This document shows, in pieces, positions 44,890 through 53,821 of a stretch of DNA of 64,000 bases. A model generated the notes under the pieces. The model did not search any database. It saw only the letters and a list, made by a program, of their open reading frames with translations, and was not told where the DNA came from. Origin of the DNA: Streptomyces iakyrus. Lineage in GTDB: Bacteria > Actinomycetota > Actinomycetes > Streptomycetales > Streptomycetaceae. The number at the start of each line of letters is the position of its first letter. Within the stretch, counting starts at the first letter, position 1. The stretch is from positions 124,001 to 188,000 of the forward strand of contig NZ_JNXI01000013.1 in the NCBI RefSeq assembly GCF_000717055.1, given 5' to 3'. The position numbers and the translations under genes are program-made.

Positions 44890-44969
44890 GCGAGCGCTTC
44901 TTCATCGCCCTGCGGGGCACCCACAGGGCCTACCGCGAGGAGCCGGTTCTCCGTGTGCCCGGACACAGC

Positions 44970-44997
44970 GGGAATGCGCGCCCCGTAGGATCCGTTG
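44970..44997 (+). promoter_or_regulatory. SigR-type promoter of trxBA
   Basis: GGGAAT (44970-44975) and GTTG (44994-44997) are separated by exactly 18 bp, which is the consensus GGGAAT-N18-GTT of SigR promoters in Streptomyces. It lies about 70 bp before trxB. SigR directs the thiol-oxidative stress response, and trxBA is a well-known SigR target in S. coelicolor. Confidence 0.88.
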
Positions 44998-45066
44998 GGT
45001 GGGGTGAGAGCTCGCAGAGAATCTCCCACCGGCCGAAGACGCAGTCCAGAGACGAGGAATCAAGCC

Positions 45067-46035
45067 GTGAGCGACGTCCGTAACGTGATCATCATCGGCT
45101 CCGGGCCCGCCGGCTACACGGCGGCGCTCTATACCGCGCGCGCGTCGCTGAAGCCGCTGGTGTTCGAGGGGGCCGTCACCGCCGGTGGCGCGCTCATGAA
45201 CACCACGGACGTCGAGAACTTCCCGGGATTCCGGGACGGCATCATGGGTCCTGACCTCATGGACAACATGCGCGCCCAGGCGGAGCGCTTCGGAGCCGAA
45301 CTCGTCCCGGACGACATCGTGGCCGTGGACCTGAGCGGCGAGATCAAGACCGTCACGGACACGGCCGGCACCGTCCACCAGGCCAAGGCCGTCATCGTCA
45401 CCACCGGCTCGCAGCACCGCAAGCTGGGTCTGCCGAACGAGGACGCTCTCTCCGGCCGTGGCGTGTCGTGGTGCGCCACCTGTGACGGGTTCTTCTTCAA
45501 GGACCAGGACATCGCCGTGATCGGTGGTGGTGACACCGCGATGGAGGAGGCCACCTTCCTCTCCCGGTTCGCCAAGTCCGTGACCGTCGTCCACCGCCGC
45601 GACACCCTGCGCGCCTCCAAGGCCATGCAGGAGCGCGCCTTCGCCGACCCCAAGATCAACTTCGTGTGGGACAGCGAGGTCGCCGAGATCCAGGGCGACC
45701 CGAAGCTCTCGGGCCTGAAGCTGCGCAACCTCAAGACCGGTGAGATCTCGGACCTGCCGGTGACCGGACTGTTCATCGCCATCGGCCACGACCCTCGTAC
45801 CGAGCTCTTCAAGGGCCAGCTCGACCTGGACGAAGAGGGCTACCTGAAGGTGGAAGCGCCGTCGACGCGCACCAACCTCACCGGCGTCTTCGGTGCCGGC
45901 GACGTGGTCGACCACACCTACCGTCAGGCGATCACCGCGGCCGGGACCGGCTGCTCCGCAGCTCTCGACGCCGAGCGTTACCTCGCCGCCCTGGCGGACG
46001 AGGAGCAGCCCGAGCCCGAGAAGACCTCTGTCTGA
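45067..46035 (+). CDS. trxB: Thioredoxin reductase
   Basis: A 322-residue flavoenzyme that passes electrons from NADPH to thioredoxin. It has the FAD motif [15 protein letters not shown], the redox pair CATC (C136, C139), the NADPH motif [12 protein letters not shown] and a C-terminal [12 protein letters not shown]. The GTG start at 45067 ([10 protein letters not shown]) is preceded by GAGG, and the upstream frame is ignored. The SigR promoter lies just before it, and trxA follows 44 bp later in the same operon. Confidence 0.97.
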   Translation: MSDVRNVIIIGSGPAGYTAALYTARASLKPLVFEGAVTAGGALMNTTDVENFPGFRDGIMGPDLMDNMRAQAERFGAELVPDDIVAVDLSGEIKTVTDTAGTVHQAKAVIVTTGSQHRKLGLPNEDALSGRGVSWCATCDGFFFKDQDIAVIGGGDTAMEEATFLSRFAKSVTVVHRRDTLRASKAMQERAFADPKINFVWDSEVAEIQGDPKLSGLKLRNLKTGEISDLPVTGLFIAIGHDPRTELFKGQLDLDEEGYLKVEAPSTRTNLTGVFGAGDVVDHTYRQAITAAGTGCSAALDAERYLAALADEEQPEPEKTSV

Positions 46036-46079
46036 CCTCTCACTACCCGCCCCACGCACCAACCAGTTAGGAGCCCTCC

Positions 46080-46412
46080 GTGGCCGGCACCCTGAAGAAC
46101 GTGACCGACGACTCCTTCGAGCAGGACGTCCTGAAGAGCGACAAGCCTGTTCTGGTGGACTTCTGGGCCGCGTGGTGCGGTCCCTGCCGCCAGATCGCGC
46201 CGTCCCTCGAGGCCATCGCCTCCGAGTACGGCGACAAGATCGAGATCGTCAAGCTGAACATCGACGAGAACCCGGGTACGGCCGCCAAGTACGGCGTCAT
46301 GTCCATCCCGACCCTGAACGTCTACCAGGGTGGCGAGGTCGCCAAGACCATCGTGGGGGCGAAGCCGAAGGCCGCGATCGTTCGTGACCTTGAGGAGTTC
46401 ATCGCCGAGTAA
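46080..46412 (+). CDS. trxA: Thioredoxin
   Basis: A 110-residue thioredoxin with the active site WAAWCGPCRQ (C33, C36) and the cis-Pro block MSIPTLNVYQGGE. It reduces disulfides in many proteins and is recycled by the upstream reductase. The GTG start at 46080 follows AGGAG. A parS site and a bidirectional terminator follow. Confidence 0.97.
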   Translation: MAGTLKNVTDDSFEQDVLKSDKPVLVDFWAAWCGPCRQIAPSLEAIASEYGDKIEIVKLNIDENPGTAAKYGVMSIPTLNVYQGGEVAKTIVGAKPKAAIVRDLEEFIAE

Positions 46413-46441
46413 ATCGGCTGAACCGCCGCACCGACGGTGCA

Positions 46442-46457
46442 TGTTTCACGTGAAACA
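46442..46457. other. parS after trxA
   Basis: Perfect TGTTTCACGTGAAACA directly before the terminator stem. Confidence 0.95.
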
Positions 46458-46491
46458 CGAATGGGCCAACCCAGCAGGGTTGGCCCATTCG
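46458..46491. terminator. Bidirectional terminator between trxA and the GNAT gene
   Basis: A 15-bp stem (46458-46472 with 46477-46491) with an AGCA loop lies between convergent genes, immediately beside parS. Confidence 0.92.
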
Positions 46492-46501
46492 TTTGGTTGC
46501 T

Positions 46502-47119
46502 CTACAGCGGCCGCAGGGCCGGCTCCTTCTGCACGGCACCCAGCAGCCGGTCCAACGCCATCTCGACGTCTTCCTTCCAGGAGAGCGTCGACCTCAGTTC
46601 CAGCCTCAGCCGGGGGTGGGCGGGATGCTGGCGGACCGTCTTGAAGCCGACCGCCAGAAGATGATCGGCGGGCAGCACACAAGCAGGTTCCTTCCAGCGC
46701 GCATCGCCAAAGGCCTCGATCGCCTTGAACCCACGTCGCAGCAGATCCTTGGCGACCGTCTGCACCATCACCCGGCCCAATCCCTGCCCTTGGTAACCCG
46801 GCACGATGAACGCGGTGATCAGCTGCACCGCATCAGGCGAGACGGGACTCGTGGGAAACGCCGTGGAGCGGGGGACATAGGCAGGCGGGGCATAGAGCAC
46901 GAAGCCCACCGGCACATCGTCGACATACACGACCCGTCCGCAGGATCCCCAGTCCAACAGAACCGCCGAGATCCAGGCTTCCTTCTCCGAAGCTGCTGTG
47001 CCCGCCTTTACCGCGGCCTCACCGCTGACTGGGTCGAGTTCCCAGAAGACACACGAACGGCAACGCTTGGGCAGGTCCTGGAGGTTGTCCAGCGTGAGCG
47101 GTACGAGCCGGCGGCCCAT
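46502..47119 (-). CDS. GNAT-family N-acetyltransferase with N-terminal Cys pair
   Basis: A 205-residue GNAT protein. The acetyl-CoA loop is VPGYQGQGLGRVMVQTVAKDL, preceded by LITAFIVPGYQ. Near the N-terminus KRCRSCVFWELDP has a C-x2-C pair, which could bind metal. The substrate is unknown. The N-terminal 37 codons overlap the end of an unassigned minus-strand frame (47008-47268). Confidence 0.88.
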   Translation of the reverse strand: MGRRLVPLTLDNLQDLPKRCRSCVFWELDPVSGEAAVKAGTAASEKEAWISAVLLDWGSCGRVVYVDDVPVGFVLYAPPAYVPRSTAFPTSPVSPDAVQLITAFIVPGYQGQGLGRVMVQTVAKDLLRRGFKAIEAFGDARWKEPACVLPADHLLAVGFKTVRQHPAHPRLRLELRSTLSWKEDVEMALDRLLGAVQKEPALRPL

Positions 47120-47268
47120 GAAGGCTGATCCTCGCTTCCTTCGCCCGCCGCCGCATCGCGGGCGGCTGTCAGAGCGCTCCGTTCCCTGAGGAGACTGCCG
47201 ATGAACCCACCGACCGCTCCCAGCCCCAAACCGGTGCTCACCAGTCCGGTGCGGCTCATGGTTCGCAT
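47008..47268 (-). CDS. Possible small membrane-associated ORF overlapping the GNAT gene
   Basis: An 86-residue frame that starts at ATG 47266-47268 behind GGGAGGCAGGGG, a strong ribosome site. Its N-terminus (MSRTGLVSTGLGLGAVGGFIGSLL) is a hydrophobic, glycine-rich segment. The last 37 codons overlap the start of the GNAT gene in another frame, and those residues look non-protein-like. Without comparative data this remains a candidate. Confidence 0.4.
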   Translation of the reverse strand: MRTMSRTGLVSTGLGLGAVGGFIGSLLRERSALTAARDAAAGEGSEDQPSWAAGSYRSRWTTSRTCPSVAVRVSSGNSTQSAVRPR

Positions 47269-47443
47269 GGCCCCTGCCTCCCTCTCAGAGGTGCTGCCAA
47301 GTGGCTGCGCCGTACCCGAACGCATCGTATCGACGATGCGATTCCATCGATACCGCCAGAAAGGAAAGAGCGGGCCACGTTCCGGCACACACCGGACACG
47401 GCCCGCTCTGTCTCCCGCACAGCAGATGCTCCTTGCCGGAGGC

Positions 47444-48544
47444 TCAGGACTCGCTCTCCTCGGAGTCGCCCTCCAGAAGACCCTGCTGAAGGACCGGCCC
47501 TTCGCCAGGAGCGAGTGAGCCGAGGATCCGCTCAAGATCCTCCATCGAGGCGAACTCGACGGTGATCTTGCCCTTCTTCTGCCCCAGGTCGACCTTCACG
47601 CGGGTCTCGAAGCGGTCGGACAGCCGCGTGGCGAGGTCCGACAGCGCAGGAGAGACCCGGGCACCGGCACGCGGGCCCTTGGGCTTCTGAGCCTTCTGAG
47701 GCCTCGATCCCATCAGGGTCACGATCTCCTCGACGGCTCGCACCGAGAGGCCCTCGGCCACGATGCGGTGGGCCAGACGGTCCTGCTCCTCCGGGTCCTC
47801 GACGGAGATCAGTGCCCGGGCGTGGCCGGCGGAGAGCACCCCGGCGGCGACCCGGCGCTGCACGGCCGGCGAGAGCTTCAGCAGACGCAGGGTGTTGGAG
47901 ACCTGCGGCCGAGACCGGCCGATGCGGTCCGCCAGCTGGTCGTGCGTGCAGCTGAAGTCCCTCAGCAGCTGGTCGTAGGCTGCTGCCTCTTCCAGGGGGT
48001 TCAGCTGGGCGCGGTGCAGGTTCTCCAGGAGAGCGTCCAGAAGGAGCTTCTCGTCCTCCGTGGCCCGCACGATCGCCGGGATCGCCTCCAGCCCGGCCTC
48101 ACGGCAGGCACGCCATCGGCGCTCACCCATGATGAGCTCGTAGCGGGCAGGTCCCACCTGCCGTACCACGACCGGCTGGAGGAGCCCCACTTCCTTGATA
48201 GAGGTGATGAGCTCGTGCAGCGCGTCCTCGTCGAACACCTCACGCGGCTGGCGCGGGTTCGGCGTGATGGAGTCGAGCGGGATCTCGGCAAAGTGCGCAC
48301 CGATAGGCGCCGCAGGCGCGGCGGGAGCAGTCGGCTGCACAGGCTCCTCTGTTTCACGTGAAACAGTCGGCAGAGTCGCTACCTTCGCCGCGGCCACTCC
48401 ACGGTCGTTCGGCAGGACGGGTACTGCCGCAGGGGATGTGGAGGCAGCGTTCCCCGCCGCAGCCTGAGCCACCGACTTCTCCGTCGGCGCAGCAGGGATC
48501 AGTGCGCCGAGACCACGGCCCAGCCCCCTTCGTCGCTCGCTCAC
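47444..48544 (-). CDS. parB: Chromosome-segregation protein ParB
   Basis: A 366-residue ParB. The N-terminal half has [19 protein letters not shown], the CTPase/arginine patch region [24 protein letters not shown], and a helix-turn-helix that recognises parS ([21 protein letters not shown]). The C-terminal dimer domain ends near [17 protein letters not shown]. The GTG start at 48542-48544 overlaps the parA stop. A perfect parS (48350-48365) lies within its own N-terminal coding region, where it is read VSRET. In Streptomyces ParB forms the large complexes that space chromosomes during sporulation. Confidence 0.97.
   Translation of the reverse strand: MSERRRGLGRGLGALIPAAPTEKSVAQAAAGNAASTSPAAVPVLPNDRGVAAAKVATLPTVSRETEEPVQPTAPAAPAAPIGAHFAEIPLDSITPNPRQPREVFDEDALHELITSIKEVGLLQPVVVRQVGPARYELIMGERRWRACREAGLEAIPAIVRATEDEKLLLDALLENLHRAQLNPLEEAAAYDQLLRDFSCTHDQLADRIGRSRPQVSNTLRLLKLSPAVQRRVAAGVLSAGHARALISVEDPEEQDRLAHRIVAEGLSVRAVEEIVTLMGSRPQKAQKPKGPRAGARVSPALSDLATRLSDRFETRVKVDLGQKKGKITVEFASMEDLERILGSLAPGEGPVLQQGLLEGDSEESES
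48350..48365. other. parS inside parB
   Basis: Perfect TGTTTCACGTGAAACA, read in frame as VSRET in the disordered N-terminus of ParB. Confidence 0.95.
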
Positions 48545-49617
48545 TGAATGCCCTCCACCATGCTCGGGTCGTTCTGCTGTACGCCGATATGGGCGTGCGT
48601 CGCGTCATAGCTGATGCCGACGCCCTTCAGCGCGATCTCTCGTGCCGCCTCAAGGTAGGAGAGGGCACCACTCGATCCAGGATCGTAAGTCAGTACCGTC
48701 TGCCCATAACTCGGCGCCTCCGAGATACGGACGGAGCGGGGGATGCTCGTCCGCAGTACCTCGTCACCGAAGTGGGTGCGCACCTCGTCCGCGACCTGGG
48801 ACGCGAGCCGCGTCCGGCCGTCGTACATGGTGAGCAGGATGGTCGACACATGCAGGGCGGGGTTGAGGTGCCCCCGTACCAGGTCGACATTGCGTAGCAG
48901 CTGTCCGAGGCCTTCCAACGCGTAGTACTCGCACTGGATAGGGATCAGAACTTCCTGGCCCGCCACCAACGCATTGACCGTCAGGAGACCGAGGGAGGGC
49001 GGGCAGTCGATGAGGATGTAGTCCAACGGCTGCTCGTATGCCTGGATCGCACGCTGAAGCCTGCTCTCCCGTGCCACCAGGGACACCAGCTCGATCTCCG
49101 CACCGGCGAGATCGATCGTGGCGGGAGCACAGAAGAGACCCTCGACGTCCGGGACCGGCTGGACCACCTCGGAGAGCGGCCTGCTGTCGACCAACACGTC
49201 GTAGATGGAGGGGACTTCGGCGTGGTGGTCGATACCCAGCGCCGTGGACGCATTGCCCTGTGGGTCGAGGTCGACCACCAGGACCCGGCCACCGTGCAGC
49301 GCCAGGGAAGCGGCAAGGTTGACGGTCGTCGTCGTCTTGCCCACACCGCCCTTCTGATTGGCGACCACGATGATTCGGGTCTGCTCGGGCCGTGGCAGAC
49401 CCTCGCCGGCACGACCCAGAGCCTCCACCGCCAGTTGGGCAGCACGACCGATGGGAGTGTCGTCCATCGGAGGCGGTGTTTCACGTGAAACATCCGCCCC
49501 CATCGACTCGGTACGGGGACCGGGGACCGGATCGGTCATCGGTCCCGCGATGTTGGCGTCGGACCGCAAGGATTCACTCTCCTCGACTTCAGGCTCGCAA
49601 TGAACAGAGCCTCCCAT
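48541..49617 (-). CDS. parA: Chromosome-segregation ATPase ParA
   Basis: A deviant Walker ATPase of 358 residues from ATG 49615-49617. The P-loop is [19 protein letters not shown], followed by [17 protein letters not shown] and [17 protein letters not shown]. The N-terminal 110 residues are a disordered extension, within which a perfect parS is read as DVSRETP. The open frame to 49791 starts within another parS and is not used. ATG 49537-49539 is another possible start. ParA drives ParB-origin complexes along hyphae and feeds into sporulation septation. Confidence 0.95.
   Translation of the reverse strand: MGGSVHCEPEVEESESLRSDANIAGPMTDPVPGPRTESMGADVSRETPPPMDDTPIGRAAQLAVEALGRAGEGLPRPEQTRIIVVANQKGGVGKTTTTVNLAASLALHGGRVLVVDLDPQGNASTALGIDHHAEVPSIYDVLVDSRPLSEVVQPVPDVEGLFCAPATIDLAGAEIELVSLVARESRLQRAIQAYEQPLDYILIDCPPSLGLLTVNALVAGQEVLIPIQCEYYALEGLGQLLRNVDLVRGHLNPALHVSTILLTMYDGRTRLASQVADEVRTHFGDEVLRTSIPRSVRISEAPSYGQTVLTYDPGSSGALSYLEAAREIALKGVGISYDATHAHIGVQQNDPSMVEGIQ
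49477..49492. other. parS inside parA
   Basis: Perfect TGTTTCACGTGAAACA in the N-terminal extension of ParA, read in frame as VSRET. Confidence 0.95.
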
Positions 49618-49774
49618 GTCTTCGGGGTCGTGAACCAGTGAGGCCTGTCGTTCTGTGGAGAAATCCACCTCTGTGGATACCTCAGGTCCCTCATCGAGTG
49701 ACCCTAGAGGCTTCCGGTCGCGGGGTTCGGCCGCGGCGCGGCCACGACTGATGATGCCGTGCAGCAGTGAGCGA

Positions 49775-49790
49775 CGTTTCACGTGAAACA
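49775..49790. other. parS upstream of parA
   Basis: CGTTTCACGTGAAACA with a perfect 14-bp core, between rsmG and parA, about 160 bp before the parA start. It may lie in the parAB promoter region. Confidence 0.93.
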
Positions 49791-49882
49791 CGATGCACAG
49801 CAGCCGAGGCCGGACTGTCGCGACACTCCGGCTTGCATCGGTTTGGCAGCTTGTGTGGAGTACGTCTCGTCGTCAGGACGGA

Positions 49883-50599
49883 TCAGCGCCGTCGGCGCGT
49901 CCGACCCGTGCGAGCCGCCTTGGCGCGCTTCGCGGCGAAGCGCACACCGCCGGGACTCTCCCCGACCTCGACCCTCACGACGGTGGACATCGGGTCCACC
50001 ACACCCTCACCCACATGCAGGATCGAGGTCTCCACCGCACCCAGCTTGCTGAGCGCCGTCGACGCGCTCTTCAGCTCCTCCTCCGCGGTGTCGCCCTTGA
50101 GCGCGAGCATCTCCCCGTACGGCCTCAGCAGCGGGATACCCCAGGTGGCGAGCCGGTCGAGCGGCGCCACGGCCCGGGCCGTCACCACATGGACCGGTTG
50201 GATCTTCCCCATGACCTCTTCGGCCCGGCCACGCATGACGGTCACGTGGTCGAGGCCGAGCAGCTCCACGACCTCGGTGAGGAAGTTGGTGCGCCGCAGC
50301 AACGGCTCCAGGAGCGTGATCTTCAGGTCGGTGCGGACCAGTGCCAGCGGAATACCGGGAAGCCCGGCCCCGGAGCCGACATCGCACACCGTCACGCCGT
50401 CGGGCACGACCTCCGAGAGCACCGCGCAGTTCAGCAGGTGCCGCTCCCACAGGCGGGGCACCTCCCGCGGGCCGATGAGACCGCGCTTCACGCCAGCCTC
50501 GGCGAGCAGCTCGGCGTACCGCACCGCATCCGCGAAGCGATCACCGAACACCTCGCGCGCCTGCTCGGGCGCGGGGGGAAGCTCCGCTGCCTCCGTCAC
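49883..50599 (-). CDS. rsmG: 16S rRNA (guanine-527-N7) methyltransferase RsmG (GidB)
   Basis: A 238-residue SAM-dependent methyltransferase that modifies G527 of 16S rRNA. The SAM motif is VCDVGSGAGLPGIPLAL, and further blocks are RHLLNCAVLSEVVP, ITLLEPLLRRTNFL and VVTARAVAPLDRL. Loss of RsmG gives low-level streptomycin resistance in streptomycetes. The GTG start lies at 50597-50599. It is followed by the parAB genes. Confidence 0.96.
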   Translation of the reverse strand: MTEAAELPPAPEQAREVFGDRFADAVRYAELLAEAGVKRGLIGPREVPRLWERHLLNCAVLSEVVPDGVTVCDVGSGAGLPGIPLALVRTDLKITLLEPLLRRTNFLTEVVELLGLDHVTVMRGRAEEVMGKIQPVHVVTARAVAPLDRLATWGIPLLRPYGEMLALKGDTAEEELKSASTALSKLGAVETSILHVGEGVVDPMSTVVRVEVGESPGGVRFAAKRAKAARTGRTRRRR

Positions 50600-50678
50600 G
50601 GGGGACCGTCCTTCCGTACCGCGTCAGCGCACCCGGCGCCGACATCAGAACCACCAGAACTATCAAGCTGACAAAGTT

Positions 50679-50707
50679 CGGCCCCGCCTGCGCAACAGAC
50701 GGGGCCG
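50679..50707 (-). terminator. Possible terminator after jag
   Basis: An 8-bp stem (50679-50686 with 50700-50707) with a 13-nt loop lies between jag and rsmG. It could separate the upstream block from rsmG-parAB. Confidence 0.55.
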
Positions 50708-50724
50708 GAGAACGTAGGGGCCGA

Positions 50725-51237
50725 TCAGGCGGGCAGCACGACGACGAAGCGCTGCGGCTCCTCGCCCTCGGACTCGCTGCGCAGACCCGCGGCCTTGACC
50801 GCGTCGTGCACGACCTTGCGTTCGAAGGGCGTCATCGGCTTCAGCTTGACGGCCTCACCGCTGCTCTTGGCCTCCGCGGCAGCCTTGGCGCCCAGCTCGG
50901 ACAGCTCCGAGCGCTTCTGTGCCCGGTAGCCGGCGATGTCCAGCATCAGGCGGCTGCGGTCACCGGTCTCCCGGTGAACGGCCAGACGAGTGAGCTCCTG
51001 GAGCGCCTCCAGCACCTCGCCGTCACGGCCGACCAGCTTCTGCAGATCACGGCCGCCCGCGTCGCTGATGATCGAGACGGAGGCGCGGTCGGCCTCGACG
51101 TCCATGTCGATATCGCCGTCGAGATCGGCGATGTCGAGCAGACCCTCCAGATAGTCCGCCGCGATCTCGCCTTCCTGCTCCAGGCGAGTCAGGGTGTCTG
51201 CACCCTCGGCAGCGGCGGAGGTGGTGCCTTCCGTCAC
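50725..51237 (-). CDS. jag: Jag (KhpB-like) RNA-binding KH/R3H protein
   Basis: A 170-residue protein with a KH-type domain (VSIISDAGGRDLQKLVGRDGEVLEALQELTRLAV, with the GxxG as GRDGE) followed by an R3H domain (RELSELGAKAA region and FERKVVHDAVKAAGLRSES). The family works with YidC in the Firmicutes and binds RNA. It lies 15 bp downstream of yidC, probably co-transcribed. Confidence 0.93.
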   Translation of the reverse strand: MTEGTTSAAAEGADTLTRLEQEGEIAADYLEGLLDIADLDGDIDMDVEADRASVSIISDAGGRDLQKLVGRDGEVLEALQELTRLAVHRETGDRSRLMLDIAGYRAQKRSELSELGAKAAAEAKSSGEAVKLKPMTPFERKVVHDAVKAAGLRSESEGEEPQRFVVVLPA

Positions 51238-51252
51238 GGGATGGACTCCTTC

Positions 51253-52542
51253 TTACTTCTTGGACGGGGACTTGGGCCGCTGCGGACCCTTGCGCTGTCC
51301 GGACTGGGCCTTGCTGCGGGTACCGCCGGCGGGCTTCGCGCCGCCCTTCTTGGCAGCGGCGGCGGGCTTGGCGTCCTCGGGCTCGTCGGACTTGGTCAGC
51401 GACGTCTTCGGCTCGTTCTCACCAGCCGCCTTGGCACCGCCGGCTCCGCCGTGCTGACGCTGCGACTTGCTCTGCCGCTTCGGCTGCTGGCGCTTCGGAG
51501 CACCGGTGGCGGTGATCGTCGTACCGTCCTCGGCCTCGACCGCTGCCGCGCTGTCGCTCTTGATCACGGTGCCGTCGGCCTGGGCGGCGAGGTTGGCCTT
51601 GCTCAGGCCGTTGATGAACTTCCGCTCGAACTCGTTGCGGTCGCGGCCCTTGGCGACGATGGCCTTGACGATGGCCCGGTCGCGGCGCTTGCCGACCTTG
51701 TTGTGCTGCGTGACGTGCTTGGTCAGGCGCTCCAGGTACTCGGCCTGGGCCTTGGAACCCGGGGTCGGGTTGTTGCGGATGACGTACATCTGCTGACCCA
51801 TGGTCCACACGTTGGTGGTCAGCCAGTAGACGAGGACACCGACGGGGAAGTTGATGCCGAAGACGGCGAACATGACGGGGAAGACGTACATCAGCATCTT
51901 CTGCTGCTGCATGAACGGCGTCTTCACCGTGGTGTCGACGTTCTTCGTCATCAGCTGGCGCTGGGTGAAGAACTGCGACGCCGACATCAGGACGATCATG
52001 ACGGCGGTGACCACGCGCACGTCGGTGAGCGAGGCACCGAGCGCTTCCACCTTCGACGAGCTGTCGGTGAACTTCACCGCCAGGGGCGCACCGACGATGT
52101 GTGCCTTCTGCGCGCTCTGCAGCAGGTTCTCGTTGATCACACCGATGGTGTCGTTCGAGGCGATGCTGTTGAGCACGTGGTACAGGGCGAAGAAGAACGG
52201 GGACTGCGCCAGGATGGGAAGGCACGAGGAGAGCGGGTTGGTGCCCGTCTCCTTGTACAGCTTCATCATCTCTTCGGACTGACGCTGCTTGTCGTTCTTG
52301 TAGCGCTCCTGGATCTTCTTCATCTCGGGCTGGAGCGTCTGCATCGCCCGAGTGGCCTTGATCTGCTTCACGAAGAGCGGGATCAGGCAGATACGGATCA
52401 GGATCACCAGGGACACGATCGACAGGCCCCAGGCCCAGCCGGTGTCAGGGCCGAAGATGGCGCCGTACACCGTGTGGAACTGGACGATGACCCAGGAGAC
52501 GGGTGTGGTGATGAAGCTGAAGAGGCTGGCAATCGTGTCCAC
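51253..52542 (-). CDS. yidC: Membrane protein insertase YidC
   Basis: A 429-residue YidC of the actinobacterial form, which inserts proteins in the inner membrane with or without Sec. The first hydrophobic segment is followed by the insertase core ([22 protein letters not shown] with its conserved Arg, then [20 protein letters not shown]). The C-terminus is a long, basic Lys/Gly/Gln-rich tail that can contact ribosomes. The GTG start is at 52540-52542, immediately downstream of yidD. Confidence 0.96.
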   Translation of the reverse strand: MDTIASLFSFITTPVSWVIVQFHTVYGAIFGPDTGWAWGLSIVSLVILIRICLIPLFVKQIKATRAMQTLQPEMKKIQERYKNDKQRQSEEMMKLYKETGTNPLSSCLPILAQSPFFFALYHVLNSIASNDTIGVINENLLQSAQKAHIVGAPLAVKFTDSSSKVEALGASLTDVRVVTAVMIVLMSASQFFTQRQLMTKNVDTTVKTPFMQQQKMLMYVFPVMFAVFGINFPVGVLVYWLTTNVWTMGQQMYVIRNNPTPGSKAQAEYLERLTKHVTQHNKVGKRRDRAIVKAIVAKGRDRNEFERKFINGLSKANLAAQADGTVIKSDSAAAVEAEDGTTITATGAPKRQQPKRQSKSQRQHGGAGGAKAAGENEPKTSLTKSDEPEDAKPAAAAKKGGAKPAGGTRSKAQSGQRKGPQRPKSPSKK

Positions 52543-52545
52543 TAA

Positions 52546-52920
52546 TCATGCTCCTTGGGCATGGGACGGTGTCTCTGCGGCCGGGCTCGAAGGACTCGAC
52601 GGACTTGTGGGAGAAGTCTGTCCCTCGGTGGCCGGTCCAGCGGCGGAGGGCCCGCCCTTGCGTGCGCGCCACGCGTTACGCAGCATTTCGTGCCACCGCG
52701 GACGCTTGCGCGGCGGGACATGGTCCACACCGCCCAGCGACCACGGGTTGCACCGCAGGATGCGCCATGCCGTGAGTGCCGTTCCCTTGATGGCACCATG
52801 CCGGTCGATGGCCGTGTAGCCGTAGTGGGAGCACGACGGGTAGTACTTGCAGACCGGCCCGAGCAGCGGACTGATCGTCCACTGGTAGAGCTTGATCAGA
52901 GCCAGCAGCGGGTACTTCAT
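52546..52920 (-). CDS. yidD: Membrane-protein insertion efficiency factor YidD
   Basis: A 124-residue YidD. The family block is [27 protein letters not shown], of which [10 protein letters not shown] is the key motif, followed by [15 protein letters not shown]. The C-terminal 40 residues are a Pro/Ser-rich tail. The start ATG 52920 overlaps the rnpA stop by 4 bp. Confidence 0.95.
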   Translation of the reverse strand: MKYPLLALIKLYQWTISPLLGPVCKYYPSCSHYGYTAIDRHGAIKGTALTAWRILRCNPWSLGGVDHVPPRKRPRWHEMLRNAWRARKGGPSAAGPATEGQTSPTSPSSPSSPAAETPSHAQGA

Positions 52921-53288
52921 CGGGCGCCCCCTCCCAGCAACCGCTGGAGAGCGGCATCCAGGTCTCGGGCCAGCTGTGCATGGTCGGCGTCGCCCGATCC
53001 GGGCAGCGCTCGTACGACTACCAGGCTACCGGGGGGCAGCTGGGCGACTCGCTCGCGCATCAGGTGGCGAAGCCTGCGCTTCACCTTGTTGCGCACGACC
53101 GCGCCACCCACTGCTTTGCTCACGACGAAACCCGCACGCGTCGGGGGAGCGCTCTCCCCAGGCGCATGCGGGTCCGTGGCACCGCTACGAAGGTGGACGA
53201 CGAGGTGCGGGCGCCCTGCCCGACGGCCTCGCCGTACCGCGGTCGCGAAGTCCTCGCGCCGCCTCAGCCGGTTCTCGGTGGGCAGCAC
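52917..53288 (-). CDS. rnpA: Ribonuclease P protein component
   Basis: A 123-residue protein that joins the RnpB RNA to mature tRNA 5' ends. The N-terminus [20 protein letters not shown] and the signature [18 protein letters not shown] (RNR-type motif [10 protein letters not shown]) are clear. The GTG start is 53286-53288. It lies 21 bp behind rpmH, as in most bacteria. Confidence 0.96.
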   Translation of the reverse strand: MLPTENRLRRREDFATAVRRGRRAGRPHLVVHLRSGATDPHAPGESAPPTRAGFVVSKAVGGAVVRNKVKRRLRHLMRERVAQLPPGSLVVVRALPGSGDADHAQLARDLDAALQRLLGGGAR

Positions 53289-53309
53289 GACGTCATGACC
53301 TGATCGGAA

Positions 53310-53447
53310 TCAGGCGGACAGACGGGCGCGACCCTTGCTACGGCGGGACGCGAGAATCGCGCGGCCGGCACGGGTGCGCATACGCAGCCGGAAGCCGTGG
53401 GTCTTCGCGCGACGACGGTTGTTCGGCTGGAAGGTGCGCTTGCTCAC
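53310..53447 (-). CDS. rpmH: 50S ribosomal protein L34
   Basis: A 45-residue, very basic protein that begins [20 protein letters not shown] and ends GRARLSA, the standard L34. The start is GTG at 53445-53447 and the stop TGA at 53310-53312. It is the first gene of rpmH-rnpA-yidD-yidC-jag and is divergent from dnaA. Confidence 0.97.
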   Translation of the reverse strand: MSKRTFQPNNRRRAKTHGFRLRMRTRAGRAILASRRSKGRARLSA

Positions 53448-53821
53448 TCGGGGGCTCCAGAAAGAATCGGTGGTTGCGGGGTGCCGTCCTGGCTGTCACC
53501 GTGCGCCCACGAGTAGCTCGCAGTTACGCCCGAGTGCACCGCTGACCGATCACCCAAATGATCTGTGCCCATCGGAGGCAGGCGGCAGCAGCCATCGACA
53601 ACTCGACCTGGTTACGGTACGCGCGGCTACGCCATCCGGTCAAACCAGGAGTCGCCGGGAGACACTTGTCCACAGGCTGGGGACAACAACTTGAACCCTA
53701 CCGGCCGCCCTGACTACCGTGACGGAACTCCGATTCGTTCCCTTATCCCTGCCCCACCCGATTTACATCCCGAGCCGTCCCAGAACCACACGTTCGTGGG
53801 ACCTGTGAGAGAGCGTGCCCT
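53448..53821. promoter_or_regulatory. rpmH/dnaA divergent region with a perfect DnaA box
   Basis: The gap holds TTGTCCACA at 53666-53674, the perfect Streptomyces DnaA box, about 155 bp before the dnaA start, followed by a weaker GGGGACAAC at 53680-53688. DnaA is known to repress its own gene through such boxes in S. lividans. Both promoters must lie here, but I cannot assign them reliably. Confidence 0.7.
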
